A stretch of 54,584 nt of DNA from QFOX01 sp044237845 (lineage in GTDB: Bacteria > Pseudomonadota > Alphaproteobacteria > Rickettsiales > UBA3002). This document shows, in pieces, positions 1-8,755 of the stretch. The stretch spans positions 1 to 54,584 of the forward strand of contig JBIIEL010000014.1 in assembly GCA_044237845.1 (NCBI GenBank), given 5' to 3'. Under the pieces are notes generated by a model. It was given only the letters and a program-made list of their open reading frames with translations, was not told the DNA's origin and searched no databases. Numbering within the stretch: the stretch's first letter is position 1; every line of letters begins with the position of its first letter. The position numbers were made by a program, and so were the translations under genes.

Positions 1-444
1 CAGTTTCCTGCCGTCACGCTGCGCTTGTTTCTCACCTATGGGCCGGGACAAGACGCGCGGCGCTTTCTCCCGCAGATCATTCGTGGATGCCTCGACGATG
101 CAGCCTTCCCCGTATCGGCCGGCGAACAGCTGCGTGATTTTTGTTATATCGACGATACCATGCGCGCCATTTTCCTCGCACTCACGCACGATGCCGCACT
201 GGGCGAAGTCATCAATGTCGGCTCCGGTATTCCCGTTACCATTCGCGATGTAATTCAGCAGGTGCACCAGCTAATAGGTAAGGGCACACCGCACTATGGC
301 GCAGTGCCTTATCGTCCTTCCGAAAATATGGCGCTCTATGCCGATGCCACCAAAGCGCGTCAATTGCTCGGCTGGCAACCACAAGTCTCTCTCGCAACGG
401 GCCTTCGCAATACCGTGGAATGGATAAAGGCCTGCCATGCCTGA
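1..444 (+). CDS. NAD-dependent epimerase/dehydratase, C-terminal part (cut by window edge)
   Basis: The reading frame is open from base 1, so only the last ~147 residues of an extended short-chain dehydrogenase are visible; the nucleotide-binding GxxGxxG end lies outside the window. What remains looks like the substrate-binding half of a sugar-nucleotide epimerase or dehydratase: LRLFLTYGPGQ, then RDFCYIDDTMRAIFLAL, then the INVGSG turn, and a C-terminal KARQLLGWQP motif of the family that acts on UDP- or GDP-sugars. The product is cytoplasmic and would supply a nucleotide sugar to the glycosyltransferases that follow. The stop codon overlaps the start of the next gene by 8 bases, so translation is probably coupled. 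The exact substrate cannot be read from this fragment. Confidence 0.85.
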   Translation, partial: QFPAVTLRLFLTYGPGQDARRFLPQIIRGCLDDAAFPVSAGEQLRDFCYIDDTMRAIFLALTHDAALGEVINVGSGIPVTIRDVIQQVHQLIGKGTPHYGAVPYRPSENMALYADATKARQLLGWQPQVSLATGLRNTVEWIKACHA

Positions 445-1333
445 GCAGCCCTTAGTCAGCGTCATTATGAATTGCTATAATGGCGAGAAATATCTCGCGC
501 AGGCGATCGAAAGCGTGCTGGCGCAAACTTGGGAGAACTGGGAAATTATTTTCTGGGACAACCACTCCACCGATCAAAGCGCGGCGATCTTCAAATCCTA
601 TCACGACCCGCGGCTGCACTATCATTACGCCCCCAATCACACGCTTCTCTACGAAGCGCGCAACTATGCGATCGAGAAAGCAACCGGCGATTTTTATGCT
701 TTTCTGGATGTGGATGATTGGTGGGTTCCTGAGAAACTGGCGCTCCAGATGCGCCTGTTCGATGACCCTGAGGTGGGCATGGCTTGTGGTAACTACTCAG
801 TGCATCACGAGGTAAAGAAGAAGCAATGGCAGGCGCTCCCTTCCTCTGCGCCGAGCGGCTGGGTGCTCGACGCTTTGCTCAAACGCTATTACGTCGCATT
901 GCTAACACTCGTTGTCCGCAAAACCGCCTTTGACTCGCTCGATCATCCCTTTGATCCACGCTACCATATCATTGGCGATTTTGACCTCGTGATACGACTC
1001 GCCGTCACATGGAAGCTAGGTGTCGTGGCAGCGCCGGTTGCATGCTATCGCGTGCACGGCTCCAATGAAACGGGCAAACATCATGCCCGTCATCTTGCAG
1101 AAATTGATCAATGGATCGAGGAGATGAAGTCGCACTCACAGATTGGCACCTCCCATCATTTCTCTGCCGTACGTGATCATAAGAACTATATCGCCGCACT
1201 GGGAAAGTTATTTGCACGAGATAGGTTGGGTGCACGGCAGCTTGGCCGCTTACTTCCCTGGGGACGCTATAAGCAACGGCTGCTCATCGCGCAGATACTT
1301 CCTCATGCATTACTTAAAGCGCTGAAAAATTGA
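437..1333 (+). CDS. Glycosyltransferase family 2
   Basis: A 298-residue GT-A fold glycosyltransferase. The N-terminus has the family-2 start (VSVIMNCYNGEKYL), followed by the acidic nucleotide-binding stretch (WDNHSTDQS) and the metal-binding DVDD in AFLDVDDWW near residue 93. The C-terminal third (RYHIIGDFDLVIRLA) resembles the acceptor or base region (ED/GDxD). No membrane segment is evident, so it is probably cytoplasmic and peripheral. It transfers a sugar from an activated donor to a growing surface glycan; donor and acceptor are unknown. It overlaps the upstream epimerase by 8 bases and is followed by a ~185-base gap with a large palindrome. Confidence 0.88.
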   Translation: MPEQPLVSVIMNCYNGEKYLAQAIESVLAQTWENWEIIFWDNHSTDQSAAIFKSYHDPRLHYHYAPNHTLLYEARNYAIEKATGDFYAFLDVDDWWVPEKLALQMRLFDDPEVGMACGNYSVHHEVKKKQWQALPSSAPSGWVLDALLKRYYVALLTLVVRKTAFDSLDHPFDPRYHIIGDFDLVIRLAVTWKLGVVAAPVACYRVHGSNETGKHHARHLAEIDQWIEEMKSHSQIGTSHHFSAVRDHKNYIAALGKLFARDRLGARQLGRLLPWGRYKQRLLIAQILPHALLKALKN

Positions 1334-1370
1334 TTCGCACGCATCGTTTTCTGTGATAGAGATGCGGCGC

Positions 1371-1519
1371 TATAGTCGTTTTAATTTAAAATTTCCGGTA
1401 GGCGAAAATGGTTTGGTTTCGAGAACCGCAGCGCAAATGTACATTTGAGTACATGCGCAGCGGAAGCGGAGAAAACAACCATTTGCAGCCAGCGGAAATT
1501 TTAAAGTGAAATGACTATA
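1371..1519. repeat. Long imperfect palindrome (~150 bp) abutting the polymerase start codon
   Basis: The outer arms TATAGTCGTTTTAATTTAAA and its partner ending TGACTATA pair imperfectly; the arms continue with AAATTTCC against GGAAATTT, GGCGAAAATGGTT against AACCATTTGCAGCC, and CCGCAGCGCAAATGTAC against GTACATGCGCAGCGG. Nearly the whole interval can fold into one long interrupted hairpin ending at the ATG of the next gene. It has no coding potential. It could be a MITE-like palindromic element or a leader structure that controls the downstream gene. Confidence 0.75.
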
Positions 1520-2883
1520 TGACATTACAGCGCATATTCAGCCTCTTATTGCCCATTTTCATGGGGATATTGCCCTTCGCATTTCCTGTACATGTGGCGG
1601 CCGGCAACCCGCTGCTCGGCGGAATTCCGTATGTGCTGCTCGGGCTTCATTTCTTTCTTTTTGCCTTCCTTAATCATCAAGAATACCAGCTCCTGCAATG
1701 GAAATGGACTCCCATCGATTGGGCGGTTCTGCTCTTGGTAACATCGTTCTGCGCGCATCTGGCGTATCACTTGGTGCTGCAGGAAGTACCCAGTAGCGAG
1801 ATGATACGCATCTTCCTAGTCTATATCTCGAGCGCCTGGCTTTATATTTATATCTCCCGCTTCGCCAGCGATGCAGAAATACGCGCTATCCTTTGGGCTA
1901 TTGTGTTGGCATCTATCCTGATGGCGGCGCATTGGATGTACGATACCTACATCAAGACCGTTTTACGCGATACGAACTGGTATCAGTTGAAGATGTACGA
2001 ATATTTCAAGGTACGAAATAATTTTGGTGACGCAGATGTCAACACCTCACTTCTTTGCCACCCCGAGTCTGAGTGCCGTGCCTATGGCTTGCTTGATAAG
2101 CACACGACAACGGGAGCCTATATCGCTCTGGGCGGCCTGTCGGCACTCGCCTTGATGTGGGGAAAGAGCTTGCTAAAAAAGTTTTTTGTCCTCTTTCTTT
2201 ATTTTGTGGTGCTTTCTGTTGGTACCGCGACCACTGCTTGGATTGGTTTTGTGATAGTAGCGCCGCTAGCTATTCTTATTTCAGAGCGCAAGAACTTTTT
2301 AAAGAACCTCTTGCGCCTTATAATACAAGCCATAGTGGCAACCCTTGTCTTCTTCTGGGTATTGCTAAACGACCATACACAAAAGCTATTCAAACAAGCC
2401 CTTACCACCCTGCACACCCAATTTACCTACGTGGTAAATATTGATGGTACCAGCGCGCCAGTTTCGTTCGTCCAGCTCTACTGGAGTGATATAACCAACT
2501 ATGTTGAGTACCTCAAAAGTTATCCCGTTGTTGCATTCGTTGGTGAAGGCTTCTGGGGGCATGCACATTTCTACCCACGCGGCGGAGATCTGGCCGTCAC
2601 CGAATGGTTGGCCACACTGGGCATCCCCCTCTCCTGCTATGTGCTTTTCACGCTGATATGCTTCGTAAAAAAATCACTCGGTACGCTTTTTTCACCCACT
2701 GGGCAATTGTCACCATCGCTCTGGCACACTTCCTACAGCGTCACCGTGCTCTTGTTCTTAGGGTTCACCGTCGCGCACTACAATACGTTATCTAACAAAG
2801 CGATTTTCGTTTTCTTCTACTTGGCACTGGGACTGGCTACGCGGCATATATTGAATCTCCGAAAAGACGCTACGCATGACTGA
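1519..2883 (+). CDS. O-antigen polymerase/ligase-like membrane protein
   Basis: A 454-residue integral membrane protein with about ten to twelve hydrophobic segments and one large hydrophilic loop in the middle (roughly residues 135-200, WMYDTYIKTVL to CRAYGLLDKHTTTG), the usual architecture of Wzy polymerases and WaaL-type ligases. A second loop near residues 345-365 carries GEGFWGHAHFYPRGG. Sequence in this family is poorly conserved, so the call rests on topology and on the neighbours, which are all glycosyltransferases and nucleotide-sugar enzymes. It would act in the inner membrane on undecaprenyl-linked oligosaccharide. Base composition is more A+T-rich than in the flanking genes, common for wzy. 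The start codon abuts the long palindrome and has no strong Shine-Dalgarno. Confidence 0.75.
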   Translation: MTLQRIFSLLLPIFMGILPFAFPVHVAAGNPLLGGIPYVLLGLHFFLFAFLNHQEYQLLQWKWTPIDWAVLLLVTSFCAHLAYHLVLQEVPSSEMIRIFLVYISSAWLYIYISRFASDAEIRAILWAIVLASILMAAHWMYDTYIKTVLRDTNWYQLKMYEYFKVRNNFGDADVNTSLLCHPESECRAYGLLDKHTTTGAYIALGGLSALALMWGKSLLKKFFVLFLYFVVLSVGTATTAWIGFVIVAPLAILISERKNFLKNLLRLIIQAIVATLVFFWVLLNDHTQKLFKQALTTLHTQFTYVVNIDGTSAPVSFVQLYWSDITNYVEYLKSYPVVAFVGEGFWGHAHFYPRGGDLAVTEWLATLGIPLSCYVLFTLICFVKKSLGTLFSPTGQLSPSLWHTSYSVTVLLFLGFTVAHYNTLSNKAIFVFFYLALGLATRHILNLRKDATHD

Positions 2884-3946
2884 GACGGCCTACAGAAAAT
2901 ATATCCATGCACCCAATATTCACTGCGGCGGCGGACGAGTGCTGCTGGATGCGCTGATTCGCGCGGCGGAGGGTGATACTGAGCTACTGATATCGGCAGA
3001 TGCACGATTTGTTGGAATATCCGCGCTTACCGATCTCCCGAAAATACGGCGCGTGAAACCTACCTTGCTGCATCGGCTGATGGCTGAGCGCTGGCTGGTG
3101 CATCATATCCGCCCGGGCGACCATGTACTGTGCTTCGGCAATTTGCCCCCGCTCTGGAAGCTGAAGGGAAAGGTCACTCTGTTTCTGCAGAACCGCCTGC
3201 TGCTGAACAAGGCTGACTGGGCAGGCTTTCCGTTACGTAGTCGGATTAAGCTCCTGATCGAGCGCTGGTGGCTTCTCTCCAGACTACACAATATCGATCA
3301 TGTTATTGTACAAACTACCTCCATGAAACGGCAGCTCGAGGCCTGTAGCCGAATGCCACTCGATATTCATGTTCTGCCGTTTGTCGCAGAGCCAAAGGGC
3401 TATAGCCGGAAATTGTCTCCTGAGAAGACCGCCACTCAGCAGGAAAAATCCTATCGGTTTGCGTATGTCGCTTCGGGGGATGCACATAAGAATCATCACG
3501 CGCTGCTCGATGCCTGGCGCATATTGGCAGCGGAAAATATTTTCCCTGAATTACACCTGACCATCAATGCGAAACGTCACCCCGACATTCTGCACCAGAT
3601 TGCAGAGCTAAGCGCCCGCCACGCCATCTCTGTTCATAATCACGACGACTTGAAACATGAGGAAATCCTCCGTTTATACCAGAATGTAGATGCCGCCATT
3701 TATCCGTCGCTACTCGAATCTTTCGGCCTCCCGTTGATTGAAGCGCGGCAGGCCGGACTGCCCATTCTTGCCGCAGAGACCGACTATGTGCGCGACATAC
3801 TGGACCCAGAAGAAAGCTTTGACCCGCACTCGCCCGTCTCGATCGCACGGGCGGTGCAACGCTTTATGGGAATACCGACCGAGACGCTTCCCGTGCTCGA
3901 TGCGTCAACCTTCCTGCAAAAAATCTTTGCGCCATGCACATCCTGA
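2876..3946 (+). CDS. Glycosyltransferase family 4 (GT-B)
   Basis: A 356-residue GT-B glycosyltransferase. The N-terminal acceptor half is divergent but contains a glycine-rich loop (NIHCGGGRVLL). The C-terminal donor half is typical: FAYVASGDAHKNHHALLDAW, then VDAAIYPSLLESFGLPLIEA with the ExxxxxxxE nucleotide-binding signature, then GLPILAAETDYVRDIL. Function: retaining transfer of a sugar in surface-glycan assembly on the cytoplasmic side of the membrane; donor unknown. It overlaps the polymerase gene by 8 bases and the next gene by 13 bases, so it belongs to one translationally coupled operon. Confidence 0.87.
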   Translation: MTETAYRKYIHAPNIHCGGGRVLLDALIRAAEGDTELLISADARFVGISALTDLPKIRRVKPTLLHRLMAERWLVHHIRPGDHVLCFGNLPPLWKLKGKVTLFLQNRLLLNKADWAGFPLRSRIKLLIERWWLLSRLHNIDHVIVQTTSMKRQLEACSRMPLDIHVLPFVAEPKGYSRKLSPEKTATQQEKSYRFAYVASGDAHKNHHALLDAWRILAAENIFPELHLTINAKRHPDILHQIAELSARHAISVHNHDDLKHEEILRLYQNVDAAIYPSLLESFGLPLIEARQAGLPILAAETDYVRDILDPEESFDPHSPVSIARAVQRFMGIPTETLPVLDASTFLQKIFAPCTS

Positions 3947-5151
3947 TTGTCAGCCAATATTTCTGGCCCGAGAATTTCCGCATCAACGACCTTGCGGAAG
4001 GCCTGGTAGCACGCGGGCATCGTGTCAGCGTACTCACGGGCATGCCTAATTATCCTTCAGGAAAATTGGCCGCGGGCTATTCCTGGCGAGGCCCTTACCG
4101 GGAGACATGGCAGAATATCGACATCCTGCGTGTGCCGCTTATTCCAAGGGGAAATGGCCGCGCTATACTGTTGTTGCTCAACTATCTTTCTTTCATGGTC
4201 ACGGCTAGCCTGCTGTGTTTCTGGCGCTGCCGCGACCGCTACGATGCGATACTGGTGTTCCAGCTATCGCCCGTCACCGTAGGGGTGCCGGCACGCCTGT
4301 TTGGCTGGGCACGAAAAATACCCATACTGTTTTGGATACAGGACCTATGGCCGGAGAGCCTTTCCGCTACTGGCGCGGTCAAATCACCCGCCATACTCAA
4401 CGCGGTTGGTGCGTTGGTACGTTGGATTTACAAAGGCTGCGCAAAGATACTCATTCAATCGGAAGCGTTTCACGCACCCGTAGCCGCGCATGGCGCACCA
4501 CCGGATCGGATCCATTATTTTCCGAACAGCGCGGAGACGTTCTACCGCCCGGTTACCACACCAGCTCCGTGGACGGGACCAACGCTTCCGAGTGGTTTCC
4601 GCATGATGTTTGCCGGCAATCTGGGCGTGGCACAATCGTTCGAAACCATACTCGCCGCCGCAGCGCTGCTTAAAGAGCAGCCCGATATCCATTGGATTAT
4701 CGTGGGCGACGGGCGGATGAAAGAATGGATCGCAAACGAGGTGGAACGCCGCGGGCTTCAGCACTCGGTGCATCTGATGGGACGCCATGCGCCCGAATCG
4801 ATGCCGGATTGGTTCGCGCAGGCAGATGCCATGCTGGTGAGCTTACGCCGTGAGCCGATTTTCGCGCTGACAGTCCCCTCAAAAGTGCAATCCTACATGG
4901 CCTGCGCCAAACCCATCATTGCCTCGCTGGATGGTGAAGGCGCGCGCATTATCAGCGTTTCCGGCGGGGGGATTGCCGTGCCTGCCGAGGACCCCAACCA
5001 GCTTGCCAATGCCGTGCAGAAAATGTATGCCTTGTCCCAAGCAGAACGCACCGCCATGGGCGCTGAAGGACGCGCCTATTTCGAACAGCATTTCACTCGT
5101 GAGATGCTCATCGAGCAGCTGGAGGGCTGGATGAAAGAAGTCACTTCATGA
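3934..5151 (+). CDS. Glycosyltransferase family 4, WbuB-like
   Basis: A 405-residue GT-B enzyme beginning HILIVSQYFWPENFRIND and continuing GHRVSVLTGMPNYPSG, the characteristic opening of WbuB-type glycosyltransferases. A hydrophobic stretch around residues 75-95 (ILLLLNYLSFMVTASLLCF) may anchor it to the membrane. The donor domain carries FMFAGNLG-like and VPSKVQSYMACAKPIIA segments and a GEGARII loop. WbuB proteins are associated with transfer of N-acetyl-L-fucosamine-type sugars, which agrees with the downstream CapE/FnlA-type enzymes. The gene starts inside the end of the previous gene and ends with an ATGA overlap with the reductase gene. Confidence 0.85.
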   Translation: MHILIVSQYFWPENFRINDLAEGLVARGHRVSVLTGMPNYPSGKLAAGYSWRGPYRETWQNIDILRVPLIPRGNGRAILLLLNYLSFMVTASLLCFWRCRDRYDAILVFQLSPVTVGVPARLFGWARKIPILFWIQDLWPESLSATGAVKSPAILNAVGALVRWIYKGCAKILIQSEAFHAPVAAHGAPPDRIHYFPNSAETFYRPVTTPAPWTGPTLPSGFRMMFAGNLGVAQSFETILAAAALLKEQPDIHWIIVGDGRMKEWIANEVERRGLQHSVHLMGRHAPESMPDWFAQADAMLVSLRREPIFALTVPSKVQSYMACAKPIIASLDGEGARIISVSGGGIAVPAEDPNQLANAVQKMYALSQAERTAMGAEGRAYFEQHFTREMLIEQLEGWMKEVTS

Positions 5152-6014
5152 GTCGTATCTTGGTATTGGGCGCTTCCGGAATGCTCGGTCATGCAGTACT
5201 GCGCACCATGACCGAAGCGGATAACCACGAGGTCTGGGGAACGCTACGCACTCCATCTGCCACGCGCTATTTCTCACCCGCTATCGCCTCGCGCATGATC
5301 AGTGGCGTGGACGTAGAAGCAAGCGACGCGCTTCCCCTGCTGTTTGATAAGGTAAAGCCCAACGTAGTGATTAACTGCGTCGGGCTGGTAAAGCAGCTGA
5401 GCGATGGCAATGACGTGCTGACAGCCGTGCCTCTCAATACGTTGTTGCCGCATCGTCTGGCAAAATACTGTGCAGAGAACGGTGCGCGGTTGATTCATGT
5501 GAGTACGGACTGCGTCTTCAACGGAAAAAAGGGGAACTATAGCGAAAGCGATAGCCCGGATGCGGAAGATGTGTATGGCCGCTCAAAACTGCTCGGAGAA
5601 GTAACCGATCGCCCACATGCCATCACCCTGCGCACCTCGATCATTGGCCATGAGCTAAACAGCGCTCACGGCCTCACCGATTGGTTTCTCACTCAAAATG
5701 GCCGCGTAAAAGGCTATCGCCGCGCGATTTTCTCTGGTCTCCCCACGGTGGAGCTTGCGCGTGTGATGCGCGACATCGTCCTGCCCAACACGGCACTTTC
5801 GGGGCTCTACCATGTGGCCGCAGCACCGATTACGAAGTTTGATTTACTCAATTGCATCAAGCACGTATACAAGAAGGAAATTGAGATCGAGCCGGATGAT
5901 GCCGTAGTGATTGACCGCTCACTCAATGCCGATCATTTTCACCGCGCTACCGGCTATGTTGCGCCAGACTGGCAAACATTGGTAGAGCGCATGTATGCTT
6001 CTCAACAAAGGTAA
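5148..6014 (+). CDS. RmlD-type NAD(P)-dependent sugar-nucleotide reductase
   Basis: A 288-residue extended SDR. The cofactor motif GASGMLG is at residues 8-14, the catalytic Ser/Thr region is HVSTDCVFNG near 118, and the active-site Tyr143-x3-Lys147 is in VYGRSK. Length and motifs match RmlD-like 4-keto reductases. The next two genes encode a CapE/FnlA-type 4,6-dehydratase and a WecB/FnlC-type 2-epimerase, so this enzyme should reduce the 4-keto intermediate of a 2-acetamido-2,6-dideoxy-L-hexose pathway. CapF/FnlB reductases that make UDP-L-FucNAc are longer and carry a C-terminal cupin, which is absent here. The closer functional parallel is therefore WbvR of the UDP-L-QuiNAc pathway, although the exact stereochemistry is inferred. 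Confidence 0.82.
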   Translation: MSRILVLGASGMLGHAVLRTMTEADNHEVWGTLRTPSATRYFSPAIASRMISGVDVEASDALPLLFDKVKPNVVINCVGLVKQLSDGNDVLTAVPLNTLLPHRLAKYCAENGARLIHVSTDCVFNGKKGNYSESDSPDAEDVYGRSKLLGEVTDRPHAITLRTSIIGHELNSAHGLTDWFLTQNGRVKGYRRAIFSGLPTVELARVMRDIVLPNTALSGLYHVAAAPITKFDLLNCIKHVYKKEIEIEPDDAVVIDRSLNADHFHRATGYVAPDWQTLVERMYASQQR

Positions 6015-6017
6015 CCT

Positions 6018-7028
6018 ATGTTTGCCAATAGCACGATCATGATTACTGGTGGCACTGGCTCCTTCGGGAACGCGGTGCTTCGCTATTTCCTGAAAACCGA
6101 TATCCGTGAGATACGGGTCTTCAGTCGCGATGAGAAAAAGCAGGAAGACATGCGGCTTGCGTTGGCAGACGATCGGGTCAAGTTTTATATCGGCGATGTG
6201 CGTGATTACGATAGTGTAGCGCAGGCAATGCGTGGCGTCGATTATACGTTTCACGCCGCGGCACTCAAGCAGGTTCCCTCGTGCGAGTTTTATCCGATGG
6301 AGGCCGTGCGCACCAATATTCTCGGCACCGAGAATGTATTAAACGCAGGGATTGCACAGCAGCTAAAACGCGTGGTGCTTCTCAGCACCGACAAGGCCGT
6401 CTACCCGATCAACGCCATGGGGCTTTCGAAAGCCATGGCCGAGAAAGTGATGGTGGCAAAATCACGCAACCTCGGCAGCAGCGAGACAGTCGTCTGCGCC
6501 ACGCGTTACGGTAATGTCATGGGCTCGCGCGGATCCGTGATTCCACTGTTTGTCGAGCAGTTAAAATCTGGCAATCCGCTGACCGTCACCGACCCTTCTA
6601 TGACCCGTTTTCTGATGTCGCTTGAGGAATCGGTTCATCTGGTGTTGCATGCGTTCGAGCACGGAAATTCAGGCGATATTTTTGTGCAGAAGGCTCCCGC
6701 CGCCACCGTTGGCGATCTGGCAGAAGCACTGAAGCAGCTTTTTTCCAAAACAAATCCGATACGCATCATCGGAACGCGGCACGGTGAAAAACTCTATGAA
6801 TCGCTTGTCTCGCGCGAGGAGATGGCACGAGCGGAAGATACCGGGGCACATTTTTGTATCCCGGCCGATAGCCGCGATCTGAACTACAAAAAATATTTTG
6901 TTGAAGGGGAACAGCGCATCACCGAGGCAGAAGACTACACCTCACACAATACCACGCGACTTAGCGTTGAACAAATAAAGGCACTGCTCCTCACGCTTGA
7001 TTATATCCAGGAGGCGCTCCATGCTTAA
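6018..7028 (+). CDS. UDP-GlcNAc 4,6-dehydratase/5-epimerase (CapE/FnlA/WbjB type)
   Basis: A 336-residue SDR opening MFANSTIMITGGTGSFG, with the cofactor loop at residues 10-17, DVRD at 60-63, and LSTDKAVYPINAMGLSK at 122-138. As in the CapE/WbpM branch, the usual catalytic tyrosine of YxxxK is a methionine (M134, K138). These enzymes dehydrate UDP-GlcNAc at C4/C6 and epimerise C5 to give the L-series 4-keto-6-deoxy sugar, the first committed step toward UDP-L-FucNAc or UDP-L-QuiNAc. The protein is cytoplasmic, without the membrane domain of WbpM. It lies 3 bases after the reductase and overlaps the 2-epimerase gene by 8 bases. Confidence 0.92.
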   Translation: MFANSTIMITGGTGSFGNAVLRYFLKTDIREIRVFSRDEKKQEDMRLALADDRVKFYIGDVRDYDSVAQAMRGVDYTFHAAALKQVPSCEFYPMEAVRTNILGTENVLNAGIAQQLKRVVLLSTDKAVYPINAMGLSKAMAEKVMVAKSRNLGSSETVVCATRYGNVMGSRGSVIPLFVEQLKSGNPLTVTDPSMTRFLMSLEESVHLVLHAFEHGNSGDIFVQKAPAATVGDLAEALKQLFSKTNPIRIIGTRHGEKLYESLVSREEMARAEDTGAHFCIPADSRDLNYKKYFVEGEQRITEAEDYTSHNTTRLSVEQIKALLLTLDYIQEALHA

Positions 7029-8148
7029 AGTGATGACGCTGGTGGGCACCCGCCCAGAACTTATCAAGATGAGCCGGGTCATCGCCGAGTTCGATGCCCA
7101 TGTGCAGCATGTGCTCGTCCATTCCGGGCAGAACTACGATTACGAGCTGAATCAGATATTCTTTGACGATCTTGGCATTCGCAAGCCCGACCATTTCCTA
7201 GGCATTGCCGCCGATAGCCCCGCAAAAACGATCGCCGCCGTTATCGAAAAAGCGGATGCTATTTTTGAACAGGAAAAACCCGATGCGCTGATGCTCTACG
7301 GCGATACAAACACCTGCCTCGCCGTTATTGCCGCAAAACGCCGTAAAATTCCGGTGTTTCATATGGAGGCGGGCAATCGCTGCTTCGACCAGCGCGTGCC
7401 GGAGGAGCTGAATCGCAAAGTGGTCGACCATCTGAGCGACATCAATCTGGTGCTGAGCGAGCATGCGCGCCGCTATCTTCTGGCGGAGGGGATTCGCCCT
7501 GAAACGATCATCAAAACCGGCTCTCATATGCATGAGGTGCTGGCGCATTACCTGCCGCAGATCAACGCCTCCGACATAGTGGCGCGCGACGCGCTGACAC
7601 AGGGAAAATTCTTTCTGGTCAGCGCCCATCGGGAAGAGAATGTCGATTCGCCGGCCACATTGCGAGATCTTCTCGCGACATTGCGCGCGCTTGCAGATAC
7701 CTACCACTATCCGGTCATCGTTTCCACGCATCCACGCACATTGAAACGGTTGGAAGCGCTCGGCGAGCCGCTCGATCATCCGCTCATTCGCTTTGTGAAA
7801 CCTTACGGCTTCTTCGATTATATGAAGCTGCAAATGAGTGCCGCTTGCGTCCTTTCCGACAGCGGCACCCTCACCGAAGAGACATCGCTGATGAATCTTC
7901 CCGCCGTGATGCTACGCAACGCACATGAGCGGCCTGAGGGCATGGATGAAGGCACGCTGATTATGTCTGGCCTCAAGAGTGACCGCGTGTTGGCTGCCGT
8001 AAAAATCATCATCGCGCAGCATAACCGCACCGCGCGTTCATTCCCTGTAGTTGCCGATTATGAGAGCGGCGCTGTTTCCCAACAAGTGCTACGGATTGTG
8101 CTCAGTTATACCGACTACGTAAACCGCACCGTGTGGCAGAAGGACTAG
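7021..8148 (+). CDS. UDP-N-acetylglucosamine 2-epimerase (WecB/FnlC/CapG type)
   Basis: A 375-residue non-hydrolysing 2-epimerase. Visible family motifs are VGTRPELIKMSRVI at the N-terminus, VHSGQNYDYELNQIFF, MLYGDTNTCLA, FHMEAGNRCFDQRVPEE, SAHREENVD and LSDSGTLTEE with MRNAHERPEG-like segments. ATG 7021 was chosen because AGGAGG lies 7 bases upstream and the homologous sequence begins at MLKVMTLVGTRPE; a frame extension to a TTG at 6997 is unlikely. In this context the substrate should be the UDP-2-acetamido-2,6-dideoxy-L-hexose made by the two genes upstream, rather than plain UDP-GlcNAc. It is the last gene of the glycan operon; GCGATC...GATCGC just after it could form a weak hairpin. Confidence 0.92.
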   Translation: MLKVMTLVGTRPELIKMSRVIAEFDAHVQHVLVHSGQNYDYELNQIFFDDLGIRKPDHFLGIAADSPAKTIAAVIEKADAIFEQEKPDALMLYGDTNTCLAVIAAKRRKIPVFHMEAGNRCFDQRVPEELNRKVVDHLSDINLVLSEHARRYLLAEGIRPETIIKTGSHMHEVLAHYLPQINASDIVARDALTQGKFFLVSAHREENVDSPATLRDLLATLRALADTYHYPVIVSTHPRTLKRLEALGEPLDHPLIRFVKPYGFFDYMKLQMSAACVLSDSGTLTEETSLMNLPAVMLRNAHERPEGMDEGTLIMSGLKSDRVLAAVKIIIAQHNRTARSFPVVADYESGAVSQQVLRIVLSYTDYVNRTVWQKD

Positions 8149-8195
8149 CGATCCAGCTCCTCACGATCGCGAAGATACCTTAGTAACGACGCTCT

Positions 8196-8570
8196 CTAGA
8201 ACGTCCCGATCAGGTTAATGAACGGCCCGTGGCTGGTATAGTCGAGGTCGGTTAGATCGTCCGTAAAGTCGGTGAAGTTATAGCCCGCGCCGAGCTTCAC
8301 GTTCTCGTCGATACGGCGGTAGACGCCGATCAGCGCACCGGCTTTCGTATCTTCGGCTTCCTGCGCGTTCAGGTAACGCAGCTCGCCCATAATGTCCCAC
8401 TCCTTAACGACGTGGTAATCCGCCCGCGCGACAGCAAGCCATGCCTGGCTGTTGAACCAGCCATTGCCAAGGCCCATGTCTTTCAGCGCGCCAAAGCTGG
8501 GGCGCTGGCAAAGGTCGCGCACGCAAAAAAGCTGAGCGCAAATGCCCTTACCAATGACGCACTCCGTCGG
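8196..8570 (-). pseudogene. 5'-truncated outer-membrane beta-barrel fragment
   Basis: About 110 residues that end in an outer-membrane C-terminal signature: alternating strands (AWLAVARADYHVV, WDIMGELRYLNAQ, KAGALIGVYRRI, KLGAGYNFTDF) and a terminal Phe in FINLIGTF, the signal recognised by the BAM machine. The frame is closed by a TAG at 8571-8573, contains no ATG or good ribosome site upstream, and lacks any signal peptide, so it is only the last strands of a barrel whose front is missing. It resembles the C-terminal domain of large surface proteins in Proteobacteria. It may be the remnant of a deleted surface-protein gene next to the TPS exoprotein. Confidence 0.6.
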
Positions 8571-8755
8571 CTACTTGCTTCCCCGCGCATGGTCATTCTA
8601 CCACTACATGTAATAAGAATTTATAAAAGTTACCAATTCGTTAATCGACGTAACTTCTTTGATCCAGCGTTATTAGCAGAAAGGCCATCAGACAGCCAAT
8701 TTTCTGCCCTTCTGAGGCATTATGATGGATGGTGTTGGAGGATTTTACGGGTACG

